Below, in pieces: positions 37,467 to 51,061 of a stretch of DNA of 64,000 nucleotides; positions within the stretch are counted from its first letter, which is position 1, and each line of letters opens with the position of its first letter. The notes under the pieces were generated by a model. It made no database searches and was not told the origin of the DNA. It saw nothing but the letters and a program-made list of their open reading frames with translations. Both the position numbers and the translations under genes were made by a program. Source of the stretch: Absidia repens (lineage: Eukaryota > Mucoromycota > Mucoromycetes > Mucorales > Cunninghamellaceae); contig MCGE01000029.1 in NCBI GenBank assembly GCA_002105175.1, positions 434,001-498,000 on the forward strand, in the 5' to 3' direction.

Positions 37467-38429
37467 AGGTGTTTTTTTTTCTTTCCCATTAAGCCTTCTT
37501 ATTACTTTGACAGTATATACTTTGAAAAGTGGGACACAGGAAGATCAATTTTTTCCTATAAGATGTGGGTTGAAGAACTAACTCTTATTGATCTGTTGGA
37601 GAGGTCCCAATTTCAATTTCGATCTGAAAAGTGCGCCCAACGACCGGAAGTCAAGGGGCAATGTTATCTGACGCGAAGCTTTGGAAGATATGTGATATGT
37701 TGGCAAAATGGATGGTAAGCAAATGAAGAAGAACCATGTAGTCTTTTTATTTGACTTGTTGCTAAACCCGAATTATTTCAAGTTCTTAAAAGCTCTCTGA
37801 CCGACTGATTTACCAAATGCCTTTTAAGTCACATTGTCCAGCGTAAACCTCGAGCCTGGATAAACGATGACAACAGTGTCACTTCTTTTAATCGCTCCTA
37901 CTTTTTCCTTTGGGCTAGCCTCCCTTTTCTCTATTGTAATTATTACTCCCTCTCACTTTGATGTACTTATTTCTCTGTATATATTATATTTACTTGACAG
38001 TTTAAATATACATATATATTTACCATCTCAATAAAACTAATCATTCTTTTATGTGAATATTGTTTTACCCATGGTTTTGTGATTGGAGTGTATGCATGAT
38101 GGAGCGACCCTTGAAATAAAAAACAACCCTTTTTTACTTTTTTTCTTTTCTATGACAGTGTGCCAACAAGAAAAAAGGGTACAATACTTTGCATTATAGG
38201 TCACTGAACTCAAGGTGTAGTCTACGTTTATTAAAATAGTGCATTAATTGTGAATAATATTACGTTTGAGATATCCAGAACTCTTCGATCGGTCACTAAA
38301 ATTTTGGGTACATAGTGGGAGGGGAGCTAGAAACCAGATATGTCATAGAACACTCACAAAGAAGCTATAATAATTATTTTTCTTATTATATAATGGATCA
38401 GAAGAACGTAATAAAAAAACGTACTTTAT

Positions 38430-39027
38430 TGTAGCATATCAGTCAATGTTGAAACTAAGAGATATATTCTTTATAACGAGGGGTCCGGTGGAAGTAGTAT
38501 GACGGGGATCTGAAAAATAATCAGTATTAATTTAAATGGATGATTGTAAAAACGGATCTAATATACTATAGACGACATGAAGGAAGACATGACGAAGACT
38601 AACGAGTTATCTTTTATTGAAGCATAATAGAGTCACCACTAATCTATTAGGGCGATGGCAAAAAAAAAAAAAAAGATTGATTGAACAAGACGTGAGAGAG
38701 ACTAAAATGACATTTTTGATTGAAGTAAGTATAAGGAAACATATTTTATTTAGATGTATATGGAAGCTCTGACAAAACTAACACTAAACTAAGCTGATGA
38801 TGACCTGATCAAATCAACTAATGGTGCCCTCAGATCCTAGATCCAAATTGAAAGGTTTCCCCATGCATCTTGTAATCCCTGATCAGAAAACCTTTCTAAA
38901 CTAGCCCTAACACTAATTTATGATCACCACGACCTTAAAGAAGTTAAATGGTGAAAGAAAGAAAAAAAAAAGAAGAGAGTGGGAAAAAAATTTAAATCAA
39001 ATATTCACGTGGGCGGGATTTTAAACC
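38430..39027 (-). repeat. Dispersed repeat family, copy H (near full length)
   Basis: Read on the minus strand: head TTAAAATCCCGCCCACGTGA (CACGTG at 39006-39011), CT/T tract, TTAGTGTTAGGGCTAGTTTA, GGGGAAACCTTTCAATTTGG at about 38842-38862, TAAATAAAATATGTTTCC, and CTTCAATAAAAGATAACTCG in the tail. Confidence 0.85.
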
Positions 39028-39748
39028 ACTTTTTTTGAGTAGGCCCTTCAAGTTTATGGGGTGGGGGGTTACTTTGGAGGATGTAAAAAAAGGGATCCCT
39101 GTGGGGGGGTTTTTTTTTTTTGAAACCATACAGCATCCTTAAACAGATGGTCCTCTTTGGTTAATTATTTATGAGCAAGTTGTAAAATTAGCGTATACAT
39201 GGTTTTCTGCAAGTGTACACACTGATTTCATAATGTTCAACAAGCAGTTCTAGAAACATTGTATCATATATCGGCAACAAATATAGTAAATATGGGAACT
39301 GGGGATATAAATAGCGTATATATGTGTGCATGGAGATTGGTCAACAGATTATCAAAAATTGTGATAATTCTGTTGTGTTACATACTTGTTTTTCCAACCA
39401 ACTGGAGAGGCAAAAAAACTCACACGCAGTTCTCACCAAACGCTACTGCGCCCCTATCCTTTCCCTTCCAACAAATCGACCATCAAAAACCCTATCATAG
39501 TCATTACATTCATATCAACATGTGAAGAAAAAAAAACATAATCGTCATAAAAAGGAACAGTTTATTTGTCATTGTATATACATGTATATATAAAAAGGGG
39601 GAATTGGCGTCATCATAATAAACAACGCAGAGTAAAATAATGAATGATTCAAACTATACAAAATGAGTAATAAGTAGTAGAGATAATATACTAAGTAAAG
39701 ACAGGAGTCATCAAAAAACCAAACATCCAGAGAGTGAAGTGATTCTAT

Positions 39749-40663
39749 TCATTCAAATTGCATACGCCTAACCGAGTCAAAATAGGGGTGATCCAAAGCC
39801 TCAGTGGCAGAGATACGCATTTGCGGTTGATATTGCAGCATCCTATTCAGCAAGTCCAAACCAGAGGGATCAATGTTTGGCAAGATTTGATAAATGGTTT
39901 GAGGTGGATAAAATTGTTGATCTGGCTTGTATTCAGGAAGTTGAGAGACATTGGGCCAAGTTTGATCAGTGGGGGTGCCCATCATGCGGAAAATCTTCTG
40001 TAGTTGATCTTCGTTCGTGGTACCAGGAAAGAGGGGTCGCCCAGTATACATTTCGGCCATAATGCATCCAGCCGACCAGATATCAATGGACGTTGAATAC
40101 ATACGAGAGCCTAAGAGTACATCAGGAGCACGATACCAGAGCGTCACCACCTCATTGCTGAATGTATTGACCGGAATGCCAAATGCACGTGCCAGTCCAA
40201 AATCCCCAAGCTTGAGTTCGCCTAGTTTGTTGATAAGTAGGTTCTGTGGTTTCAAATCACGATGGAGTACACGATTTTCATGACAATAAGCAATCCCCCG
40301 TAAAAGCTGAAACATAAATTGTTGAATAGCAGTCTGTTCCAAGGTACCGTGCGTCGTCCGAGCATTGGTGTCCATCAACTTCTTCAAATCTTGATCCATA
40401 TATTCGAATACCAAAATCAGTTTGTTCTCCGTATGTATCACATCCATCAACCGTAAAATATTCGGATGCTTCAGTTCCTTCATCAAAGAGATTTCCCGGA
40501 TGGCCGTAGACGGGGCTCCTTCTTCTGCGTCCAGATGTATTTCCTTCAAGGCCACAATTTCGCCACCAAGTCGACTCTTGCCTTTAAAAACCGTCGCATA
40601 AGTCCCTTCACCTAATTTTTCCAGTCGTTGGTACCGATCCGTGCCACCATTATTCATTGACAT
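39749..40663 (-). CDS. PHO85: Cyclin-dependent kinase, Pho85 type
   Basis: Single exon, 304 aa, a complete CDK. Features in order: [19 protein letters not shown] (G-loop), [20 protein letters not shown] (ATP lysine and PSTAIRE cyclin-binding helix), [44 protein letters not shown] (catalytic loop), [20 protein letters not shown] and [18 protein letters not shown]. The [15 protein letters not shown] start, the [11 protein letters not shown] helix and [12 protein letters not shown] resemble Pho85 rather than Cdk1. In ascomycetes Pho85 with Pho80 controls phosphate signalling, glycogen and cell polarity; that role here is inferred. No introns, unlike its neighbours. Confidence 0.94.
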   Translation of the reverse strand: MSMNNGGTDRYQRLEKLGEGTYATVFKGKSRLGGEIVALKEIHLDAEEGAPSTAIREISLMKELKHPNILRLMDVIHTENKLILVFEYMDQDLKKLMDTNARTTHGTLEQTAIQQFMFQLLRGIAYCHENRVLHRDLKPQNLLINKLGELKLGDFGLARAFGIPVNTFSNEVVTLWYRAPDVLLGSRMYSTSIDIWSAGCIMAEMYTGRPLFPGTTNEDQLQKIFRMMGTPTDQTWPNVSQLPEYKPDQQFYPPQTIYQILPNIDPSGLDLLNRMLQYQPQMRISATEALDHPYFDSVRRMQFE

Positions 40664-41126
40664 TGGGTATTATTTATTTGATGAGGCGTCACTAGTTGTT
40701 GTCAAGTTGGGAATAATAAAAAATAGAAAAAGAAAAATGAAAAAAGAAGAAGCGGAGGAGGTACACCAGTGAGTGATTTTTTTCCTTGTTGTGCAACTTT
40801 TGGAAACTCCGCAGTTTTCCATCAAAAAAAAGAGAGACTGTATAACTCGTAAATGACATTTACTGTATTTTATTGATATTTGATTTTTCATATATATATA
40901 TATATATATATAAATGAGGGAGACGGGGACGTAAAAACTACACTATACTAAATACATTGATACTACATACACTATACTAAATACATTGATACTACATTAG
41001 AGCTAATTGCGATTAAAGAGAAATATACTGCAAAGGGGCCATACTGATCAAATCGGAGAATCGTTCTTCGTAAAATCATCGATAAGTATTATGAATTTAT
41101 ATGTATTCTTGACACAGTATATTGCT
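40664..41126. other. Intergenic, PHO85 promoter side
   Basis: No gene seen. PHO85 upstream sequence is A/G-rich on the plus strand. A (TA)n tract lies at 40890-40911, and a direct repeat of about 35 bp (ACACTATACTAAATACATTG unit) occurs at 40938-41000. The remainder is the 3' flank of the coiled-coil gene. Confidence 0.5.
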
Positions 41127-43982
41127 TTACTTACTAATCATATTCCAGTCCGGTATCAATTCGGCTGATTCTAGATATTTCAGGGAAAAACAATACTATT
41201 CAATTTCTTATTCTGAACCATCGTTTGCCGCTTCCACTTACTTTGAGTTCATCTTGGGCTTTGGCTTGAGACGCTAAGTAGGCGGCGGTCTACAAAATAA
41301 ATACTGTTATCAACCGATCCTTTTTTGTTCATAAAATTTAATTTCTTCAATCATCACCATACCCTTCGAGTGATCCTTCTAGGTATCTCGATCTACAGTC
41401 CAAAAAATAAAAGAGATTAAATGCATCTATTTATCTTCGAGAAGAGTCATTTTTCTATTACCTGCGTTGTTGATTTTGATTTCGTTGATGATGTTCGTTT
41501 TTTTGATTTTTTTTTCGAGCCGGATTTTTTACGAGTCGAAGGAGCTTTAGCAACTTTGGCTTTTTTAATCCTGATCATGAAGCAGTCCTTATTTTTGTTC
41601 ACCTTTGAGATCTATATGTATGAATCAACTGTCAGATTTTTACGTTCATTTTGTATGCGCCTCTACAATTTACCTGTTGTCGGTTTGCTGATGGTTGCTT
41701 TGCTGAAGCTTGGAGTTTGGCTTCCAGTAGTTTATTTTGCTTTTCGAAACATCTGATTCTATATAAATTTCAAGTAGTGTTTTTTTTTTTATAAAGAAAA
41801 AAGGATGAGTTTGCTTGTATCGATAGCAAGATGTATTGTCTTTTTAAAAAAAAAATGTTCTTACTTTTCCTTTTGCTTTTCCAGTTCTCTAGCCAGACGT
41901 TCAGATTCAGTAGCCATAACTGACGCTTGCCTTATCAGGTCATGCACACGGGAATCAAGTCTAACCAAAATGAGTAGAAGTTAGTAAGAGTCTGACATGA
42001 TTCATTGCTATGTCTGTTTCCATTTGATTCTGCTTACATTATTTCCATTACATCAGCTTGGCGGTCAAGATCCTAAAAATGAAATTTAGATCAAGCTGTT
42101 GATAAAAATTAATCATTTGCGGGGAGAGTCATACTTCTTTCAGCTGTGAGATTTCCTGTTGTTGTTTCATATTGATTGACGTCCTGTCAGAGAGGTCGAG
42201 GAGAGTTTGGTCTAGTCTATATGTATGATCAAGTTAATGGTGAGAGAGTATATTATTTGGGCTTTTTCACCTTTACTGATTTTGCTACCTTGTTTTCATA
42301 GCCAAAGAGACTTTGTCCCGTACACTTGCATGTTCACCTCTGCTATTTTTGCTTCTTTTCATTTGTTCCGCAAACACTGCCCAGAGATCTTCAAAGCTAA
42401 ATGATATCATTCAGTAAAAAGTCATACATTATGATTCGCCATCTAATTTTACCTGGTGGATATGCTTACAAGCTGATTTTTCATATCTTTGCATTGAGCA
42501 ACAAAATGGTGATCGGTCATATTTGTCGTTAGCTCAATGGTGGCAACATCTTCTTCACAACGGCTTGATTCATTTTTCAGGTAAACACTCGAACGACTTT
42601 TATTGTCCGGTTGTCCGAAATCCATATTCCGTTGGCATTTCTGAAGCAATTCATCTAAAGAACAAAAAAATAAAAATAGAAATAGGTTATAAAATTCACC
42701 AAGGGAGTTTATTTTAAAAAAGGACTTACTATTCAATTTCATTTCATTTGCATAATCCATCATCCACTTGATATCCAATTCAATGGCTTTTCTAAAATCC
42801 AGGTTCAATTGTTTTCTACTTTGGTATAAAGTGCCTTGCTCCGCCAGTTGTTTGACCGCTTCCTTAGCTATAAAGCAATAAGAGAAATGTGAGTAATAAC
42901 CAGAAAAACAAGAAGAATCGTTTTCCACTTACACCACTGAAGCTTTGATTCCACCAACTGACTACGGGATTCCAATATCCCATTGATTTCGACAAGTTCC
43001 ACTGATTGATTTTGCTGACCATGGATTTCTTTCAGACGTAATAGCTTTTGAACACCTTCTCCACATTGTTGCATAGTTTCAGTACATGATTGTATAATAT
43101 GAGTGACTTTCATAGCATTGGCGATCATATCCACTGGTATCTGTTTCTGATCACTACAATCTTCCACATTGACGTTGCTTCCTGTTCCCGTCTCTTCATC
43201 CAATGCCGAGGTCATGATACTAGGTAAGAGTTGTTGCCGTTTATGATTATCGTCGATAAAACAATATTCTTTTGTATCGGATGACAGTTTCTTCGCAGCG
43301 AGGTCTGACTCCACATCGGGTGTAATGACTTGAGGATGTTGTAGTTTATCAGAATCCTGGCATTTAAAAAAATCGCAATTAGAAGAACTGTTGAGTGAGA
43401 CTTTATTTTATTTTTCAATGTTTACCTGTATGCTTTCATCGTTTCCTAATTTACTTGAAAATGTTGTCATATGGTGTATGGCATCAAAATCATCAAAGAG
43501 TGAAAGCTGCGGTGGTGAAGTATCTGAGGTGGTATTATTGAGTTGAGGAGAGACGTTCAGTGATTCGTTGGGACGCCGGCTGATGTTGAATAAAGGGTGG
43601 CGCGCATTTGTAACATAGAAAGGTTGCTGGAATATCGATCCATCAATTACTGTGTGTTCTGACGATGGATCTGGAGTGCGCTTGAAGCTTGGTGGAGGTG
43701 GAAAGCTCGATTGGTTTGCAAATTTGCTGCTGGACGATGTTCCTGCCATTCTGTTTGAAGTTGTTCTTGGTACGAACTTGAAGGAAAACGGAGGTGGTGA
43801 GGGAGCTAAATCAGCTGGTCTTTGGAAAGACTAGGGGTGGGGGGAGGAGGAAAAAAGATAATGAGTTTATTGTAACGAAGTGAGAATATTGTTACCTTGT
43901 GAGCAAGTTGGAGATTGTCCAACGGAATAGCATTACGGGATTCACTAATTTTGACATGACGAGATGAAGGGAGGTTTTCCAT
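41127..43982 (-). CDS. Coiled-coil protein with basic C-terminal region, 14 exons
   Basis: Exons: 43982..43896, 43830..43426, 43356..42933, 42867..42730, 42654..42453, 42396..42289, 42216..42135, 42072..42038, 41960..41865, 41758..41674, 41611..41462, 41392..41363, 41289..41242 and 41195..41127; about 652 aa. All junctions keep phase; the last intron (46 nt) is short and the 3' end is the least certain part. Residues 1-175 are disordered and Pro/Ser-rich (FKRTPDPSSEHTVID). Residues about 220-540 are predicted coiled coil (RLKEIHGQQNQSVELVEING; ERLARELEKQKEK). Then comes a Lys/Ser-rich stretch (KKSGSKKKSKKRTSSTKSKS) that could be nuclear or DNA-binding. No known family recognised. A structural role at chromosomes or the cytoskeleton is only a guess. 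Confidence 0.7.
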
Positions 43983-44250
43983 TTCCGTTGTATTCGGGTA
44001 ACAAGTGAAGTCGGTATTCAAGTGAAAGAATCGAGTTTATAGAAAAATGAAGGAAAAAAAAAAAAAAGAAAAAAAAAAAAAAGAGAAATAAAGGTGAAAA
44101 GAAAGTAAAAGAAAGACAGAAGAGCCAATTTATTTCCAAATAACAACTATATACAATTTATTTGACTCGCATGAGCGGAGATCAAATTAAGTCAATGCTC
44201 CAATGCGCAATCATCAAAAAACTAGACTACACTAACCTAATAAACTATAT

Positions 44251-46416
<2,166 letters not shown>

Positions 46417-46949
46417 AATGTAAGAGTGTCGATATGAATAACAATGTAAGAGAGAAGTGACAAGTGAAAAGGAAAATCCAAGTCGGTAGTAAATACAAAA
46501 ATGTTTTTGGTGGGAGAGAAAAAGACGTGGAATTGAAGCTCAGATAAAGCGAAAAATAAGCTTTTGAAGGATAGTGTCATTGCCAGTTTGTGATGGACAA
46601 TTGTAAACTGTTGGTATAATATGATACATAAATAATTGAAAATGAAACTACGTAACTCGAAAATTGAGCTACTCCAATATGGTCATATGGATAAATAATA
46701 TAAAGCATGACAGGAGGGAAATGTTACTGTAATATTTAACATTTATTGTATAAGAAAAACAACTTTCGTTAATGAACCACTACAAATAATGGATTCAATA
46801 TGACATACAGAAAACATTAAAAAAGACTATGTGGACCTGAAAGTAGGTTGTGCCTTACAGTGTCTCAAAAATAGTAATTTTCCCCAAATCGGCTATCCCA
46901 ATTCGAGTGGTTCACCAGCCCTCTTTTATTCTATCAAATGATCCTACTA

Positions 46950-46989
<40 letters not shown>

Positions 46990-47138
46990 CTCTCGATAAA
47001 TATACTATACTCCAAGTATACTTTTACTTGTACGCAAAATCATGATTCATATTATGGCTTTTTGTCGAGGTCAGCGGACATTGAATTGAAATAAGTCGTC
47101 CAGCAAAATGACGCTCTTTCTCTCTATTCTTTTTATCG

Positions 47139-47171
<33 letters not shown>

Positions 47172-47200
47172 ATACCTGACCTCTTCATCAGACACCTTTT
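46417..47200. promoter_or_regulatory. Divergent intergenic region, ELP3 / SxIP gene
   Basis: 784 bp without a supported gene. AT-rich with (AT)n near 46950-46985 and a T-run at 47142-47164 directly upstream of the plus-strand gene. No operator recognised. Confidence 0.45.
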
Positions 47201-48968
47201 ATGACCCATTCACCTTCGATTGATTTATATCGTTATCCTTCAAAGAACGCTAGTTTGAATATGCCACCATCGCCTCCTAGTACTGTCCATGGCTGGTTGA
47301 TGGGTGTTCCCGGCTACAGAGAATCCTCACCAGATAAACACAAAAATGAACAAATACCCCAAGAACAACAACAATCTCAAAAACGAACAATGACTGGCAC
47401 TCCAATCAATTCGTAAGTACTGGCTATTAATAAACATTTGTATTAGCCTTGATGTGACTTAATAGTAATTTTTCAATAGAATATCAAATGGTGACAACTT
47501 GGCAAGGCGGAAATCAATATCCTCTATTGCTTCTGAAGACAGTGTCAACCTAGACGACTTGATCAAAGACAATTATACACTTGATATGGATGACGAGACG
47601 GATCTACCCAATCTGTCTGGCCTGGATTTGGACGATTCGAACGAAGATTTCTGGAAGTTGGACAAGGTAAGTGTAGTTTTACGACCGGTGTTTTTTTTTA
47701 TCATATGTTTTATTAATCCCTGCCTCTTCCTGTCCTTTATAGAGTCTGCCTGATTACCAATCTTTACTCAAACAAACATCAAAAGCAGATTATCTCGATA
47801 CTAGCCATTCCGATGCAAAGAAAGAGAACTTACCCTATATTGATGGTATGAACAACACTGAACAGCAAGAATACAACATATATATCAAAGTAAGTAATGT
47901 GGTAAGGTATAGTTTCTTATATAGATAATACCCATACTAATCAATTGATTATCTATTGATTAGAACTGCCACCTTGACTCGCCAGAATTAACATGGTCAC
48001 CACCTGATGATCACCTTGAAACACGTTCACCTTCAGCAAATAGCAGCCACAACAACAACAATAACATCATCACAAATTCGGTCACGCGAGCTCGATCTGG
48101 AAGCATCAATAGTGACAACAGTTTAAATTCGTACTCCACTATCACAGCAAGTCAATACTCTCGCTATGGAATGGCACCAATGATATATCAATCTGATTCA
48201 ACTTCGACTTCATCAAGAACGGCAAGTCGACTCAGCAACTACTCAGCAAGTAGCCAAACGTCATCTAATACTGCCTCCACCGGCCTTCCACGACCCCGAA
48301 AAATTTCTTCCTCATCAACTGGTATGTCTTCACCGAGTCGATCATTCAATAGCCGAGAAGAATCACATTTACTACCTAGGGCACACTCAAGGCTAGGCAC
48401 TTCACATTTACCCACTACAAATGAAGCCTCATCATCAACAACAAATGGAAGATCAAGGTTAGCAAAGCGTGCATCTCATATCCCGTCACCATCATCAGCC
48501 AACACAGTGAACAACAACAATATGACATCATTACCTCGATTGACATCGATTCCATCGTCAAAATCAACAGGAATTCCAGGTGGAAGATCAGTCAGCCGGT
48601 TCGGTGAACGGGAGGGTACAAGTGGGTCTCGAGCTACAACAACAACAACAGTAGGCGGATCTACCACATCCAGAAAACTGGCAAGTCGTGCAAGTCATAT
48701 CCCAAGTTTACATGAAAGATCATCCTCCCCTAGTCTTGGAAAGTCTTCAGCTCATTCGACAATCCGAAACAGTGTATTTGGATCACGACGAGACGATGAT
48801 TCTGCTTTACCACAAACTACCCGTCGAGGCCCATCAACGTCGTCCAGCAATCTTCGGTCACCAAATCAACAACGCCAAGGTGTCACTCCTCAGAGTGGAA
48901 AATCTACAGGTTTGCGTCCTCCTACTGATACAAGAAGCGCTAGTCGGATTGGTTTAAGAAAAGCTTAG
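47201..48968 (+). CDS. Ser/Thr-rich disordered protein with SxIP-type motifs
   Basis: Four exons: 47201..47412, 47480..47666, 47743..47889 and 47964..48968; 516 aa, in phase. The N-terminus is polar, then an acidic patch (LDDLIKDNYTLDMDDETDLP) follows. The long C-terminal part is Ser/Thr/Arg/Asn-rich and basic, without a folded domain. It contains RASHIPS twice, plus LTSIPSS and STGIPGG. These are S/T-x-I-P motifs in basic, Ser/Pro-rich surroundings, which is how EB1-type proteins recruit plus-end tracking partners. A microtubule plus-end protein is therefore a reasonable hypothesis, resting on short motifs in low-complexity sequence. It might equally be a phosphorylated scaffold. No orthologue named. 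Confidence 0.75.
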
Positions 48969-49773
48969 CTTCCTTTCCCCTTCCTCATCATCACATTCCA
49001 TTCCATTTTACCTAGCTCTCTCTCTTTTTCCCTTCACCCCTTCCTTCTATGATTCCCCCACGTAGTTACATTTTGTTTGATTTTGCCATGCGTTTTAGCT
49101 ATCTTATTTTTATGACTATTCAAAGTCATATTTTATATTATTTATTTATTTATTGATCATACATTAATAAACATCACTTTTACACTCTTATTTGTCTTTT
49201 TTTGTTCGAGTAGTTTATATTGTTATTATATTTCTGGTGGGTATGATATGGATCTTTTTTTTTTTTTTTTGCAACATTGTTGAAGTACGATTGTGTATGA
49301 TATAATATTCCATTTTCGCTGAGAAGAAATGGGTTTCAATGCATATGACATCTTACAGTACATACATTGTCTACTATATTCTATATTGGATATCCTTAGT
49401 AGTGGCCATTTGACTTGCTTTGTATTTGAAACTCTACAGTACAGTACACACGTATTTTACCCATGATAAAGTAAAAAAAAGGTAAACTTACCTTGGTCGA
49501 ATTGTTCTGCATATGTATGGTGAGTTTAAAGTCGTCATAATGATTCGTGTTTAGAGGAAAAACATATGACGAAGTTCCGCCAATATTACATGGTGGTGCT
49601 TGCCTTAAAGGAAGAGATAACATACTACTGTTGTTAAATGGTGAAGATTGCTTCCATGAGAAGGGAGCTATCACGTTATTGATGCTGTACGGTGTTGATT
49701 GTTGTAGAAACAAAAAAACAAAAAATAGTGAGTTTTCCTTTGTTGTATCTATCAAGATAATGGACGTGGAAAC

Positions 49774-49796
49774 ATTTCAAATCCAGCCCACGTGGT
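49774..49796 (+). repeat. Solitary head motif of the dispersed repeat
   Basis: ATTTCAAATCCAGCCCACGT, with CACGTG at 49789-49794, matches the repeat-family head almost exactly, but no core or tail follows within 300 bp. Confidence 0.6.
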
Positions 49797-50189
49797 TTTT
49801 ATTGAACAACGTGGCAGCACTCGTACTGCTGTCTCTCTATGCCCCTAATTTTCGGCCAATCAAAGACATAAACGAATTAATTATTGAGTTTTAACAGTTT
49901 TGGAGAAGTAGAAATAAAATATATACACATAGGCTAGCAATGATTTTAATGTCCAAGATGGCAGATTTTAATGGGATAACAATCGACATCTATTTGATCT
50001 GTTGCCTAATTTATATGCAATCATCATGGTTTTTAAATGTGCTTGATTGGTTGCATCTTCGAGAGACTCCCCTCCCCACCTAAATCCTGAATGGTAGAGC
50101 TCGCCTCATGACCATCAATTTCAATAAGCTCAGTGTTTTTTTTAGAAAAGTATGACGAGCAGTCTGCTCTTCGACTGAACTGAATAGGA

Positions 50190-50590
50190 CGAATCCATGG
50201 TGAGAAAAAAAATAAAGGACCATTCTACTCACTATGAAGACTAAGGACAAAAGAATCTCTTGTATAAGACATGATAAAGACTATTGCGGTATTTTTCATT
50301 GAAGGAAGTAAAGAGAGACTTTTTTTTTATTGAATGCATATACAAAGTATGTACAAACTATCACTAAACTAAGCTAATGAAGGCTCCAAAAAAGCTAATG
50401 GTGGTGCCAAATCCTGAATCCAAAATGACAGCGTTTCCCCAAGCATCTTGTAATCCCCAAGTTAAACCCCCTTCTAAACTAATCCTGACACTAATCTACA
50501 TAAGGCCAAAGGAGCCATAATTGTGAAGAAAAAAAACAAAAGAGAAAAAGGGAAAAAAATAAAAAATTATGTGGGCGGGATTTAAATGGG
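50190..50590 (-). repeat. Dispersed repeat family, copy I
   Basis: Minus-strand head ATTTAAATCCCGCCCACATA (E-box lost by one change), T/CT tract, TTAGTGTCAGGATTAGTTTA, GGGGAAACGCTGTCATTTTG at about 50417-50440, TAGCTTAGTTTAGTGATAGT, then TTCAATAAAAAAAAAGTCTC and CTTCAATGAAAAATACCGCA tail units. Confidence 0.82.
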
Positions 50591-51061
50591 TTCTCTGCAT
50601 AGATTTTTAAAAAAAAGAAAATCATGAGCCTATTCCTAATACTATACGAAATCGTAAAATAAGAATGGATATTAGTTCATGATTATTCAAGGGTGTGCAG
50701 CCTGTACGGACTTTTGACTGGGCATATTGTATATATCCAGATCCTTTTTTTTTCATTTCATTTTGATTTTAAAAGTGGGTGGTGAAGTAAGCAGATGGTA
50801 GTATCATAGTCCGCGGAAGGCAAAATACTCACACATGATAATATCAAGTATTAAAAATAACAAAATAAAACGCTCTTTGCTAATGTCATAATGGCCAAGA
50901 CGAATAAAATATACAAATGAAAACAGTTTTATTGATTGAATAAGTCAGGATGTAAATGATACAAAAAAAAAAAAAAAAAAAAAAGGGAGATAGGATGGGG
51001 GTATATATAGAAAAAGAATAATCACTGAATACTAAACAATACATAAAATAGCTAACTATGG

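Larger units (their letters stand above)
35662..39748. other. Gene-free region with repeat copies G and H
   Basis: 4 kb with no supported gene. Reverse-orientation repeat copies G (about 36780-37466) and H (about 38430-39027) dominate. Poly(A)/poly(T) runs are at 35992-36009, 36423-36438, 37066, 37374, 38660 and 39110. Small open frames at 37464-37718 and 39259-39525 have no domain or splice support. Confidence 0.55.
48969..51061. other. Intergenic region with repeat copy I and a weak small gene candidate
   Basis: The 3' flank of the SxIP gene carries CATTAATAAACATC near 49161. A weak minus-strand two-exon candidate occupies 49755..49492 plus 49433..49381 (good GTAAGT and CTGTAG sites, but no convincing start codon or domain). 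An isolated repeat-family head lies at 49774-49796. Copy I spans about 50190-50590. The end next to the transporter gene is AT-rich, with an A-run at 50961-50984. Confidence 0.5.

Noticed and set aside
37464..37718. 84-codon plus-strand frame next to repeat copy G
   Set aside because: Starts in a T-run, shows no domain, and has no neighbouring exon.
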